Of a DNA stretch of 14,724 nt, positions 5,452 through 13,061 are shown in pieces. Under the pieces are notes generated by a model. That model saw only the letters and a program-made list of their open reading frames with translations. It was not told the DNA's origin and made no database searches. A program made the translations under genes and the position numbers. The first letter of the stretch is position 1. The number at the start of each line of letters is the position of its first letter. Source of the DNA: Lachnoclostridium sp. UBA5890 (lineage in GTDB: Bacteria; Bacillota; Clostridia; Lachnospirales; Lachnospiraceae); NCBI GenBank assembly GCA_002431395.1, contig DJEU01000052.1, positions 9,689 through 24,412 on the forward strand. The letters are read 5' to 3'.

Positions 5452-7917
5452 ATGAAGCATGTAAAAAAACTCATTGTCACAGCACTTGTACTTGCTCTCA
5501 TCTGTCCGGCGCCGTCAGCCGATGCGGCGAAAAAGACGACAGGCTATACGGTCAGCAAAAAAAGCGGTACTTACGAAACATCCGTGACAACCAAAGTAAA
5601 AGTGAAAAAGGGTTACAAGGTTTACTACACAACAGGGAAAAAACTTTCCATAAAAAAAGTCATCAAAGCGAAAAAAAGTAAATCTTTTACGTTCACTTCC
5701 AGTAAAACATTACGTTTGTATGCAGTAAAATCTTCAAAGAAAATGACTGCGAAAAAATTACGCAAGATAAAAACAAAGAATATGAAAAAGTACACTTACA
5801 ATATTAAGGCATCTGCGGTCGAGACGCAGGCACCTGGTTCAACTACTCCTGTAGAATCAAGTGTGCCATCCACCGGCACGCAGACTCCGGGCAGCTCTTC
5901 TACCCCATCACAGGTAACCGCTTCTCCGAGTGCAGCGGCCACAAGCACTCCGGGGAACACATCGTCTGCCACCCCTACGCCGGCAGCGACACAGCCAGCG
6001 GCAACGCAGCCGGTCACGACACCCGGTGACAGCGGTTATACCGGAGATGACGCCGATTCCGATTATGTCGCACCGACACGTGCAGTATGGGATGACGATG
6101 ACACCGAAATCGCCGGAGTAGAATCTGAGACAACCGAAGTTACGATTCCGGCAGAGGCTCCTTCCAAGAAAATCAAAGCCGACAATTATGAAATCAGTAA
6201 AAAGAATAAATTGACGATCACAGCTCCGGGCACCTACATCATTCAGACTGAGAGCACAGAAACTACGACGGACGGTCTGATCGAGGTCGATTATGCCGAC
6301 GACACCGTGACCGGCACGACACATTTGATCTTGAACGGAGTAAATCTGACTTCAACCAATAACACCGAACCAACTTCCGACACCGGATTGATTACGATAA
6401 AAAGCAGTGTAACAAAAGCAATCATTACGCTTGCAGACGGTTCCACAAATACGCTCACAGATACGGGCGCAACCGGCATTGACAAAGACGATGCCACCTC
6501 CACAACTTATACCGCCGGTATTGTCTGCAAAAAAACAACGCTCACGATCAATGGAAGTGGTAGTTTAAACATCCTTTCCACCTACGGAAATGGAATCAAA
6601 TGCACCAATTTACTTAAAATACTGGATGCCACGATCCTTGTCAGCGGACCGGATGACGCTGCCTGCGGACACAATGGAATCTCAGGAAAACTTGGTGTAT
6701 TTGTAAAAAATGCAAACCTCAATGTACATTCCGACGGCGACTGCCTGAAAACCACACTCGATGAAACCGATATCGCAGAAGACGCAACATTGGCAGATCT
6801 TGGAAATATGGAACTGGATGGCGGAACGTATACATTTGTTTCCGAAAATGGCGACGCGGTAAGTGCTACACGTACATTGTACTTGAACCCGGTTTCCTTG
6901 AACGCAACGACAAAAAATGCTGCCGGAACCACGACCGATGGCAGTTACAAGGGAATCAAAGCCGGTACAACCATTTACGTGCCAGCAACAGCCGGAACCA
7001 TTACCGCTGACACGACAGCGACTTATTCGGCTTCACGCGCCTCCGGCGACAGCAATGATTCCGCAGCCGATGACACCCTTCACTGCGACGGCTATATTCT
7101 CATCGAGGGCGGCAGTTTCACACTGGCTTCCGGCGATGACGGCATTCACGCAGACGCAGGACTTGTCATCAAAAACGGAACCATCAACGTCACGGCTTCT
7201 TACGAAGGCTTAGAAGGGGCTGACATTACGATTCAGGGCGGCGACATCACGATTGTTTCCCGCGATGACGGAATCAATGCCGCCGGCGGAAGCAATAGTT
7301 CTTCAAGCAGCATGGGACCCGGATTTGGCGGAGACGATTTCCACAAAGGCGATTCGTCCTCTTCCACGCAGTACCAGATTATCATTGAGGGCGGAAACAT
7401 CAACATTGATGTCAGCGGCGATGGTATCGATTCCAATGGAAACATTTTCTTCAAAGGCGGAACCGTCATTGTCAATGGTCCGACAAATAATGGAAATGGC
7501 GCATTGGACTACGGCGACAGCGCAGATTGTGTATGCGAGATCTCCGGCGGCACATTGATCGCGGCGGGAGCTTCCGGAATGGCAGCCGCTCCGACAAGCG
7601 GTTCGACTCAGCCGGCCGTCAATGTTATCCTTTCCTCCACGCAGAAAGCGGGCACATATGTGGTATTGAAAGACAGCGACGGAAATACGGTCCTGCAGGC
7701 GCAGCCTACCAAATCTTTCCAGTCGGTTGTAATGTCCTGCGGAGATCTGAAATTGGGTAGTACCTATCAGATCTACTATGGTTCAGATCTTTCGAATCTG
7801 ACACAAAGCGGTTCCGTAACCTTCACAAGCACAAGCATGAGCACCGGCAATACCAATCCAGGCGGTGGCTGGGGCTTTGGAAGCGGCGGTTTTGGCGGTC
7901 GTCCGGGAGGACGCTGA
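5452..7917 (+). CDS. Secreted carbohydrate-binding beta-helix protein, Cthe_2159 family
   Basis: 821 residues with an AAGGAGG ribosome binding site 8 bases before the ATG. A signal peptide ends near PSADA-AKK (about 25). Residues 27-120 form a lysine-rich module resembling the chitobiase/hexosaminidase C-terminal beta domain (SKKSGTYETSVTTKVKVKKG). A Ser/Thr/Pro/Ala linker fills about 121-205, followed by an acidic patch (VWDDDDTEIAG). From about 235 to 770 come the repeats of a parallel beta-helix of the Cthe_2159 type, with acidic turns that suit calcium: GDDGIHAD (561-568), RDDGINAAGG (604-613), GDGIDSNG (656-663). A glycine/serine loop (SSSSMGPGFGGDD) interrupts the helix near 615, and the protein ends in GGGWGFGSGGFGGRPGGR. 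The founding Clostridium thermocellum protein resembles a polysaccharide lyase, binds cellulose and polygalacturonate, and has no shown enzyme activity. No sortase signal or anchor is seen. Family is firm; ligand is unknown. Confidence 0.85.
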   Translation: MKHVKKLIVTALVLALICPAPSADAAKKTTGYTVSKKSGTYETSVTTKVKVKKGYKVYYTTGKKLSIKKVIKAKKSKSFTFTSSKTLRLYAVKSSKKMTAKKLRKIKTKNMKKYTYNIKASAVETQAPGSTTPVESSVPSTGTQTPGSSSTPSQVTASPSAAATSTPGNTSSATPTPAATQPAATQPVTTPGDSGYTGDDADSDYVAPTRAVWDDDDTEIAGVESETTEVTIPAEAPSKKIKADNYEISKKNKLTITAPGTYIIQTESTETTTDGLIEVDYADDTVTGTTHLILNGVNLTSTNNTEPTSDTGLITIKSSVTKAIITLADGSTNTLTDTGATGIDKDDATSTTYTAGIVCKKTTLTINGSGSLNILSTYGNGIKCTNLLKILDATILVSGPDDAACGHNGISGKLGVFVKNANLNVHSDGDCLKTTLDETDIAEDATLADLGNMELDGGTYTFVSENGDAVSATRTLYLNPVSLNATTKNAAGTTTDGSYKGIKAGTTIYVPATAGTITADTTATYSASRASGDSNDSAADDTLHCDGYILIEGGSFTLASGDDGIHADAGLVIKNGTINVTASYEGLEGADITIQGGDITIVSRDDGINAAGGSNSSSSSMGPGFGGDDFHKGDSSSSTQYQIIIEGGNINIDVSGDGIDSNGNIFFKGGTVIVNGPTNNGNGALDYGDSADCVCEISGGTLIAAGASGMAAAPTSGSTQPAVNVILSSTQKAGTYVVLKDSDGNTVLQAQPTKSFQSVVMSCGDLKLGSTYQIYYGSDLSNLTQSGSVTFTSTSMSTGNTNPGGGWGFGSGGFGGRPGGR

Positions 7918-7992
7918 TGCATCTGCATCTTTAGAAAAAGCGGATTTTTACCGAAGTAAATAGCAGAAAATATTTTGTACGGGAGGTTCCTT

Positions 7993-8664
7993 ATGAAACT
8001 ATTATTGGCAGAAGATGAACGCGAACTATCCGATGCGCTGACTGTCATTTTGACGCACAGCAATTATCTGGTAGACGCGGTATATACCGGAACAGACGCA
8101 TTAGACTACCTTCAAGTCGAACATTATGACGGCGTGATCCTCGATGTGATGATGCCCGGAATGGACGGTTTTGAAGTGTTAAAAGCGGTGCGCGCTGCCG
8201 GAAACACGGTGCCGGTTCTCATGCTTACTGCCAGAAGTGATGTGGACGACCGTGTAACCGGACTTGATCTTGGTGCGGACGATTATCTGACAAAGCCGTT
8301 TGCCACGAAAGAACTGCTTGCCAGAGTCCGCGCCATCACAAGGCGGGTTACCGATGCTTCCAGTTCGCAGCTCACCCTCGGGAACGTCACATTGGACTGT
8401 GCTTCCTTCGAGCTTATGTGCGGCGGACAGACACTTCGCCTGAATCGTAAGGAATTTCAATTGTTACAGCTGTTTATGAGTTATCCAAGCCAAACCTTTT
8501 CTGCGGAACATCTGATGCAGAAAATATGGGGTTATGAAAGTGACGCAGAGATCAACGTCGTATGGGTGAACATCTCGAATTTACGGAAAAAATTTGCTGC
8601 CCTTGGTGCGGACATTTATATACGTTCGCACCGCAATCAAGGTTATCAGATTGAGGTGAAGCGA
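7993..8664 (+). CDS. OmpR/PhoB-type DNA-binding response regulator
   Basis: The ATG at 7993 is chosen because GGGAGG (7981-7986) lies six bases before it; an upstream in-frame TTG at 7975 is not needed and would place the ribosome binding site inside the gene. The 223-residue protein has a receiver domain (about 1-115) with the acidic pocket E7-D8, the phosphorylated Asp51 (ILDVMMPGMDGFE), Thr79 (LMLTARSD) and Lys101 (YLTKPF). A winged-helix DNA-binding domain follows (about 130-223) with LNRKEFQLLQLFMSYP and RSHRNQGYQIE. It lies 75 bases after the beta-helix protein gene with no convincing terminator between them, and its stop overlaps the kinase start, so it is cotranscribed with the kinase and perhaps with the beta-helix gene. 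Confidence 0.95.
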
Positions 8665-9944
8665 TGAAAAAAATACGAAGAAATTTTATCGTTATTGCCA
8701 TGCTTTCTATGTTTTTGGTATTGTCGGTCATTATCGCCGCATTGAATTACATTAATTACCAAAAAATGGGGAAGAGTCTGGACGATGTCACTCACATTCT
8801 TGAACTGGGAAATGGCAGTTTTTATGAATCTCCGGATCCCTCTGAGGAGGACCACGACCCTTCGAACCATTCCTATCAGGAAGAAGATAATCCCAAGGCA
8901 CATAACAAAGTGCCGGAGCCACCGAAAAGCATATCGGAAGAAACCCCTTATCAAACCCGTTATTTCACGGTACGCTACGATGCTTCCGGCGCCGTTTATG
9001 CCACTTCCGTCGGACACATTTCCGCTGTCAACGCCGCGCAGGCACGAGCCTACGCCGCCGAAGTGTACAACTCGGCACCGGGCACCGGTTTTATTGACAT
9101 TTACCGCTATCGGACCGTAAAATCAGGCGACCGCGTTTTATGCATTTTTATTGATGCAGAAAAAGAGTTATCCACCTATCGTGGATCACTTATCACCAGC
9201 ATAGCAATCTCTGCGGCCGGCCTGTTTTCCGTATTTTTACTGCTATGCATATTTTCAAAACTCATTCTTCGCCCGGTCGAAGAAAGCTATCGGAAGCAAA
9301 AACAATTTCTTACCGATGCCGGGCATGAATTAAAAACACCTCTTACTATAATCGATGCAAATACTGAAGTTTTGGAGATGGAAATAGGATCTTCAAAATG
9401 GCTGGACAGCACGAGAAATCAGGTGATTCGACTTACTAATATGGTGAAACAATTCACTGCATTAGCAAAAATGGATGAAGCACAGGGATTTTCCCGGAAG
9501 TCACGTTTTTCACTTTCGCATGCGCTAAGTGAAACGGTCGATCTTTTTATCCCCGTCGCCACATCCACACACCGCACACTTCAGGTATCGTGTGCGGAAG
9601 ATCTGTACTACGTCGGCAATGAAGAGCAGTTTCGACAGCTCTTCTGCCTGCTTTTAGATAATGCGATCAAATATTCGACGCCGGATTCCACGATCGAACT
9701 TACGTTAAGCAAGCGTGGAAAACATCTTTGTTTTACCATTTTCAATGAATGTGAAGGCCTCGAAAAAGGTTCTCAGGACATTTTATTTGAACGCTTTTAC
9801 CGAAGCGACTCTTCCCGAAACTCTTCCACCGGTGGTTCCGGCATTGGTCTTTCCATCGCCCATTCCATCGTGGAAAACCACAAGGGAAGCATTCATGCAG
9901 AGAGTGCAGATGGAAAAAGTTTACAGATCAGAGTTCTTTTATAA
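8664..9944 (+). CDS. Membrane sensor histidine kinase
   Basis: 426 residues, starting in an ATGA overlap with the response regulator stop, so the two are a matched pair. A membrane segment at about 8-28 and another at about 176-200 enclose an outside domain of some 145 residues with an acidic, proline-rich stretch (about 55-90) and a compact region (about 95-172) of unknown ligand. No HAMP domain separates the second membrane segment from the kinase core. The dimerisation region has the phosphorylated His221 (DAGHELKTPLTII). The ATP-binding domain shows the N box LLDNAIKYS (Asn333), FERFYRSDSSR and GGSGIGLSIAHSIVENHKG. The G1 region reads FTIFNECEGL, not the usual DxGxG; Asn in place of Asp is common in this clostridial branch. 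The last codons overlap the lactate dehydrogenase gene by 17 bases, tail to tail. Confidence 0.94.
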   Translation: MKKIRRNFIVIAMLSMFLVLSVIIAALNYINYQKMGKSLDDVTHILELGNGSFYESPDPSEEDHDPSNHSYQEEDNPKAHNKVPEPPKSISEETPYQTRYFTVRYDASGAVYATSVGHISAVNAAQARAYAAEVYNSAPGTGFIDIYRYRTVKSGDRVLCIFIDAEKELSTYRGSLITSIAISAAGLFSVFLLLCIFSKLILRPVEESYRKQKQFLTDAGHELKTPLTIIDANTEVLEMEIGSSKWLDSTRNQVIRLTNMVKQFTALAKMDEAQGFSRKSRFSLSHALSETVDLFIPVATSTHRTLQVSCAEDLYYVGNEEQFRQLFCLLLDNAIKYSTPDSTIELTLSKRGKHLCFTIFNECEGLEKGSQDILFERFYRSDSSRNSSTGGSGIGLSIAHSIVENHKGSIHAESADGKSLQIRVLL

Positions 9945-10863
9945 GTTCTTTCAGTGTCGCCGCAGACTGTTCTAATTTTTCTCGTTCTTTTTGATCGAGC
10001 GAAATTGGAACGTGCGTCTCGACACCATCAAATCCCACAATTGTCGGCATGCTGAGTGCCACGTCTTCAATTCCATAGGCTCCCTGGAGCACCGTAGAAA
10101 CAGGCAGAATCGACTTTTCATCGCGAATGATACATTCGCAGATCCGCTTAACGGACATGGCAATTCCATAATACGTCGCCTGTTTTTTCTGTATAATATC
10201 ATAGGCACTGTTTTTTACGCGGCTGGCAATTTCTTCCATCGCCGCATCGTGATTATAAAAGCCACGCATTTCACAAAAATCATGCACCGGAATCCCTGAA
10301 ACATTGGTACTGCTCCACGCCACGATCTCGCTGTCGCCATGTTCTCCAATGATAAACGAATGAACACTCCGGTTATCCACACTCAGATGCCGCCCCAGTT
10401 CGTATTTTAATCTCGCCGTGTCAAGCACGGTTCCCGAGCCGATCACCCGCTCTTTCGGAAGTCCGCTGAGGTTCGCCGCCACATACGTCAATATATCGAC
10501 CGGATTGGACACGATCAATAAAATCCCCTGAAAATCAAGCGCCGCGATCCGAGGCATGATCTTTTCGTAAATTGCCACATTTTTATGCACAAGATCCAGC
10601 CTTGTCTCCCCCGGTTTCTGGTTTGCACCCGCCGTCACGATCACAATGGCCGCATCCGCAATATCTTTATAATCACCGGCATAAATTTTCATCGGCCCGG
10701 CAAATGGCATCCCGTGTGCGATATCCTTCGCTTCGCCGTCGGCTTTATCGAAATTGGCATCAAGAAGCACCAATTCCGAAAACAATTTACTCTGCATCAA
10801 CGTAAATGCCGTCGCCGCCCCGACAAATCCACATCCGATCACTGCTGCTTTTCTTTGATTCAT
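9928..10863 (-). CDS. ldh: L-lactate dehydrogenase
   Basis: NAD-dependent reduction of pyruvate to L-lactate, the last step of lactate fermentation in the cytoplasm. The start at 10863 (MNQRKAAVIG) has GAAGGAG before it; the open frame extends upstream but that part would overlap the next gene and is not conserved. The 311 residues are normal length. The nucleotide site is GCGFVGAA (10-17) with Asp35 favouring NAD. Gln82 in AGANQKPGETR is the residue that selects pyruvate over oxaloacetate, so this is not a malate dehydrogenase; Arg88, Asp148, Arg151 and His175 (GEHGDSE) complete the active site. In the usual fructose-1,6-bisphosphate site His168 is kept but the partner Arg is Lys153, so allosteric control may be altered. 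It is probably transcribed alone or after the YeiH-family gene 77 bases upstream. It overlaps the kinase gene end by 17 bases. Confidence 0.93.
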   Translation of the reverse strand: MNQRKAAVIGCGFVGAATAFTLMQSKLFSELVLLDANFDKADGEAKDIAHGMPFAGPMKIYAGDYKDIADAAIVIVTAGANQKPGETRLDLVHKNVAIYEKIMPRIAALDFQGILLIVSNPVDILTYVAANLSGLPKERVIGSGTVLDTARLKYELGRHLSVDNRSVHSFIIGEHGDSEIVAWSSTNVSGIPVHDFCEMRGFYNHDAAMEEIASRVKNSAYDIIQKKQATYYGIAMSVKRICECIIRDEKSILPVSTVLQGAYGIEDVALSMPTIVGFDGVETHVPISLDQKEREKLEQSAATLKELIKEL

Positions 10864-10940
10864 ACGATCATCTCCTTCTTGTCTTTTATGGTTAGAGTGT
10901 ACCATTTTCTTTCCCTTTATTCCGTTGTTATAACCACATT

Positions 10941-11969
10941 TTACCAAAGATTCAGCATATGCTGCATGAAAAGACTTACGAGCGTAATGCCAAGCCAGCA
11001 GCAGGCACCCAAAAGAATCGGTTTTCCGCCTGTTTTGATCAATTTGACAAGGTTGCTGTTGAGCCCAATGGCCGCCATCGCCATAATGATAAAGAATTTT
11101 GACAACTCCTTAACGGGCGCAAATACGGCTGCCGGCACCCCCGCCTGCAGGCAGATTGTCGTCACTACCGCAGCAAGAAGGAAATACAAAATAAACATCG
11201 GAAATGCCCGTTTGATGCTGAATGACGAGTTTCCCGACTGCTTTTTTCTTCCGCGCAAAAGGGCCAGTCCAAAGGTAATCGGAATAATAGCAAGCGTACG
11301 CGTAAGTTTTACCGTAACTGCTTTTTCCAGCGTCGCTCCCCCCAAATGCCACATGCTGTCCCACGTCGAAGCGGCGGCTGTAACCGACGACGTATCATTT
11401 ACTGCGGTTCCGGCAAACACGCCAAATGCCTCGCCGTTTGTCGTACTCATGCCAATAGCACTTCCTAAAATCGGAAATAAAATTGCCGCAAGTACATTGA
11501 AAAAGAATATGACAGAAATAGCCTGCGCCACCTCATCGTCGTCTGCATCTATGACCGGTGCTGTCGCTGCCACCGCCGAACCGCCGCAAATGGAAGATCC
11601 TACTCCGATCAATGTCGAAATATTGGACTCAATGTGCATCACTTTATGTAAAATCCACGCCACGACCAGCGATGTACTGATCGTACAAATGATTATTGGC
11701 AATGACTGCTTTCCGGTCTGCAATATCACCCCAAGATTCATACCAAATCCAAGAAGTACGACTGCCGTCTGCAAAATTGTCTTCGATGTCCATTTGATAC
11801 CGGCTTCCGCTCTTCCCTTTTCCTTCCAAAATAAAGTAAGGATCATTCCCAGAAGAATAGCGAAAATGGCACCGCCCACGATGGGAAATATTTTTCCAAG
11901 AAGCCAGGAAGGCACTGCAATTACCAGACAAACGAAGATTCCGTCTCCTTTTTGTTTTATAAAGTTCAT
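10941..11969 (-). CDS. YeiH-family membrane protein, putative sulfate/anion exporter
   Basis: 342 residues of the UPF0324/YeiH family with about ten hydrophobic helices, placed in the cytoplasmic membrane. The family signature GVGSSICGGSAVAATAPVI (122-140) is plain, along with FGMNLGVILQTGK near the third helix, VFAGTAVNDTSSV in the middle and AMAAIGLNSNLVKL near the end. The family is annotated as a putative sulfate exporter, mostly from context with sulfur or sulfonate genes; transport by this protein is not demonstrated. The start at 11969 has an AGAGGT ribosome binding site. It is divergent from a LysR regulator, an arrangement repeatedly seen for this family (yeiE-yeiH in Escherichia coli), so that regulator very likely controls it. 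No sulfur-metabolism gene lies next to it here. Confidence 0.87.
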   Translation of the reverse strand: MNFIKQKGDGIFVCLVIAVPSWLLGKIFPIVGGAIFAILLGMILTLFWKEKGRAEAGIKWTSKTILQTAVVLLGFGMNLGVILQTGKQSLPIIICTISTSLVVAWILHKVMHIESNISTLIGVGSSICGGSAVAATAPVIDADDDEVAQAISVIFFFNVLAAILFPILGSAIGMSTTNGEAFGVFAGTAVNDTSSVTAAASTWDSMWHLGGATLEKAVTVKLTRTLAIIPITFGLALLRGRKKQSGNSSFSIKRAFPMFILYFLLAAVVTTICLQAGVPAAVFAPVKELSKFFIIMAMAAIGLNSNLVKLIKTGGKPILLGACCWLGITLVSLFMQHMLNLW

Positions 11970-12017
11970 GGATTTACCTCTTTTCTCATTTTAAATTAAG
12001 ACATGCGCATGACTCAT

Positions 12018-12056
12018 ATTATAGCACTTGCTATTCATTTGATAAAATTATATAAT
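12018..12056. promoter_or_regulatory. Divergent overlapping promoters of yeiH-like and lysR-like genes
   Basis: Plus strand: TTGCTA (12028-12033), 17 bases, TATAAT (12051-12056), leading to the LysR gene at 12102. Minus strand: TATAAT (12023-12018) with a weak TTTATC (12046-12041) 17 bases before it, leading to the YeiH-like gene. The two promoters cover the same bases, so binding at one site would affect both genes. Confidence 0.6.
12021..12034. promoter_or_regulatory. Inverted repeat ATAGCA-CT-TGCTAT, probable LysR recognition site
   Basis: Perfect 6-base arms with a 2-base centre, overlapping the LysR-gene -35 and the -10 of the divergent gene. Position and symmetry fit the main recognition site of the LysR regulator, which would repress its own gene and switch on or off the exporter. 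Not proven by sequence alone. Confidence 0.45.
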
Positions 12057-12065
12057 ATTATATAA
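12048..12065. promoter_or_regulatory. Perfect 18-base AT palindrome over the LysR -10
   Basis: TTATATAATATTATATAA reads the same on both strands and contains the -10 TATAAT. It could be the secondary (activation) site of the LysR regulator or simply an AT-rich melting region. All-AT palindromes arise easily in AT-rich spacers, so confidence as an operator is modest. Confidence 0.35.
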
Positions 12066-12101
12066 CAATAAATATTTTCTATTGATAAAGGAGAATGTCT
12101 C

Positions 12102-12992
12102 ATGCTGGATTTTCGAATCAATACTTTTTTGATGGTATGTCAGACGATGAATTTTACTAAGGCTGCCGAGGAACTTCACATCACTCAGCCAACCGTATCG
12201 CAGCATATTCATTATTTGGAAGACTATTATGAAACCAGTTTATTTACTTATCAAAACCGCCAGCTGTCTCTGACAGAAACAGGAAGAATTTTACAAGAGC
12301 GGCTGCTTCGCATGAAAAATGATGAAATGACGATCCAAAAAGAACTTCACGAAAACAATGAGCGCATTAAAACGCTCTCCATCGGAGTCACAATGACAAT
12401 CGGCGAATATGCGATTTCCGGTGCTCTCGCTGGCTATCTGAAAGCGAACCCTGACACCAATATTCATCTGCACTACGGCAACACCAAGCAGCTTCTGCAG
12501 CTTTTGGACAATGGCCAGATCAGCTTTGCCCTTGTCGAAGGCTATTATCCAAAAGAATTTTACGACCACAAAAAATATATTACGGAAGATTATATCGCCG
12601 TTTGTGCCTCCTCTCATACCTTCCAATGCGGCACCCCACATCACCTGAAAGATCTTCTTCCGGAGCGGCTTCTTGTGCGCGAAGAGGGGTCCGGCACACG
12701 CAATATCTTGGAGCGGAATCTTTCCCCAAAAGGCCTGTCTATTCCTGATTTTATCCACTATACACAGGTGGAAAATATGCATACGATCATCGAACTTCTT
12801 AAAAAGGACTGCGGCATTTCTTTTTTATATAAAATTGCCGTCAAAGAAGAACTTGCAAAACATACTTTGAAAGAAATCAAACTTCATGATTTCTCGATGA
12901 AACACGACTTTGATTTTATTTGGACAAAGGGCAGTATTTACGCAGAAGAGTATGAATTTATCTGCGATGAACTGACACTTTTTACGGAGTAA
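12102..12992 (+). CDS. LysR family transcriptional regulator
   Basis: 296 residues. The N-terminal winged helix-turn-helix is clear at about 18-40 (FTKAAEELHITQPTVSQHIHYLED), followed by a linker helix (about 60-88) and the periplasmic-binding-like effector domain (from about 91, LSIGVTMTIGEYAISGALAGYL) in two halves. EEGSGTRNILER (about 194-205) is the ligand-pocket hinge segment usual in the CysL/YeiE-like branch. An AAGGAG ribosome binding site precedes the ATG. It stands back-to-back with the YeiH-family gene and probably regulates it through the palindromes between them. A small anion or sulfur compound is a reasonable guess for the effector, by analogy only. No terminator is evident after it, 69 bases before the sigma factor gene. 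Confidence 0.93.
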   Translation: MLDFRINTFLMVCQTMNFTKAAEELHITQPTVSQHIHYLEDYYETSLFTYQNRQLSLTETGRILQERLLRMKNDEMTIQKELHENNERIKTLSIGVTMTIGEYAISGALAGYLKANPDTNIHLHYGNTKQLLQLLDNGQISFALVEGYYPKEFYDHKKYITEDYIAVCASSHTFQCGTPHHLKDLLPERLLVREEGSGTRNILERNLSPKGLSIPDFIHYTQVENMHTIIELLKKDCGISFLYKIAVKEELAKHTLKEIKLHDFSMKHDFDFIWTKGSIYAEEYEFICDELTLFTE

Positions 12993-13003
12993 TAAAAAAA
13001 TTT

Positions 13004-13036
13004 TGTAACGAATTCTGCTTTTTTGACACTTATAAA
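13004..13036 (+). promoter_or_regulatory. Possible promoter region of the sigma/anti-sigma operon
   Basis: TGTAACG at 13004-13010 resembles the -35 of extracytoplasmic-function sigma promoters (AAC core), and TGAC (13024-13027) follows after 14 bases, a little closer than usual for SigX-like sites. A housekeeping reading is also possible: TTGACA at 13023-13028 lacks a -10 at the right distance, while TATAAA (13031-13036) lacks a good -35. Some promoter is needed here, but which bases form it is unsure. Confidence 0.3.
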
Positions 13037-13061
13037 TAGAACAACGAAAGGAGATTACATT

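Noticed and set aside
5908..6324. A 138-codon minus-strand frame inside the beta-helix protein gene, and similar frames at 6582-6932 and 7233-7475
   Set aside because: They arise from the repetitive Ser/Thr/Gly codons of the plus-strand gene and show no start signals or recognisable protein features.
7916..7929. GATGCA-TC-TGCATC hairpin just after the beta-helix gene, as a terminator
   Set aside because: Six pairs with a two-base loop and no T run following; it would not end transcription well, so read-through to the response regulator remains likely.
10585..11994. A 469-codon open frame on the plus strand across the lactate dehydrogenase and YeiH-family genes
   Set aside because: It lies opposite two well-recognised genes, has no ribosome binding site or family resemblance, and its composition is that of an antisense shadow.
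13023..13036. A housekeeping promoter with TTGACA at 13023-13028
   Set aside because: The TATAAA that follows is only two bases away, and nothing like a -10 occurs 16-18 bases downstream, so TTGACA here is not a working -35 by itself.
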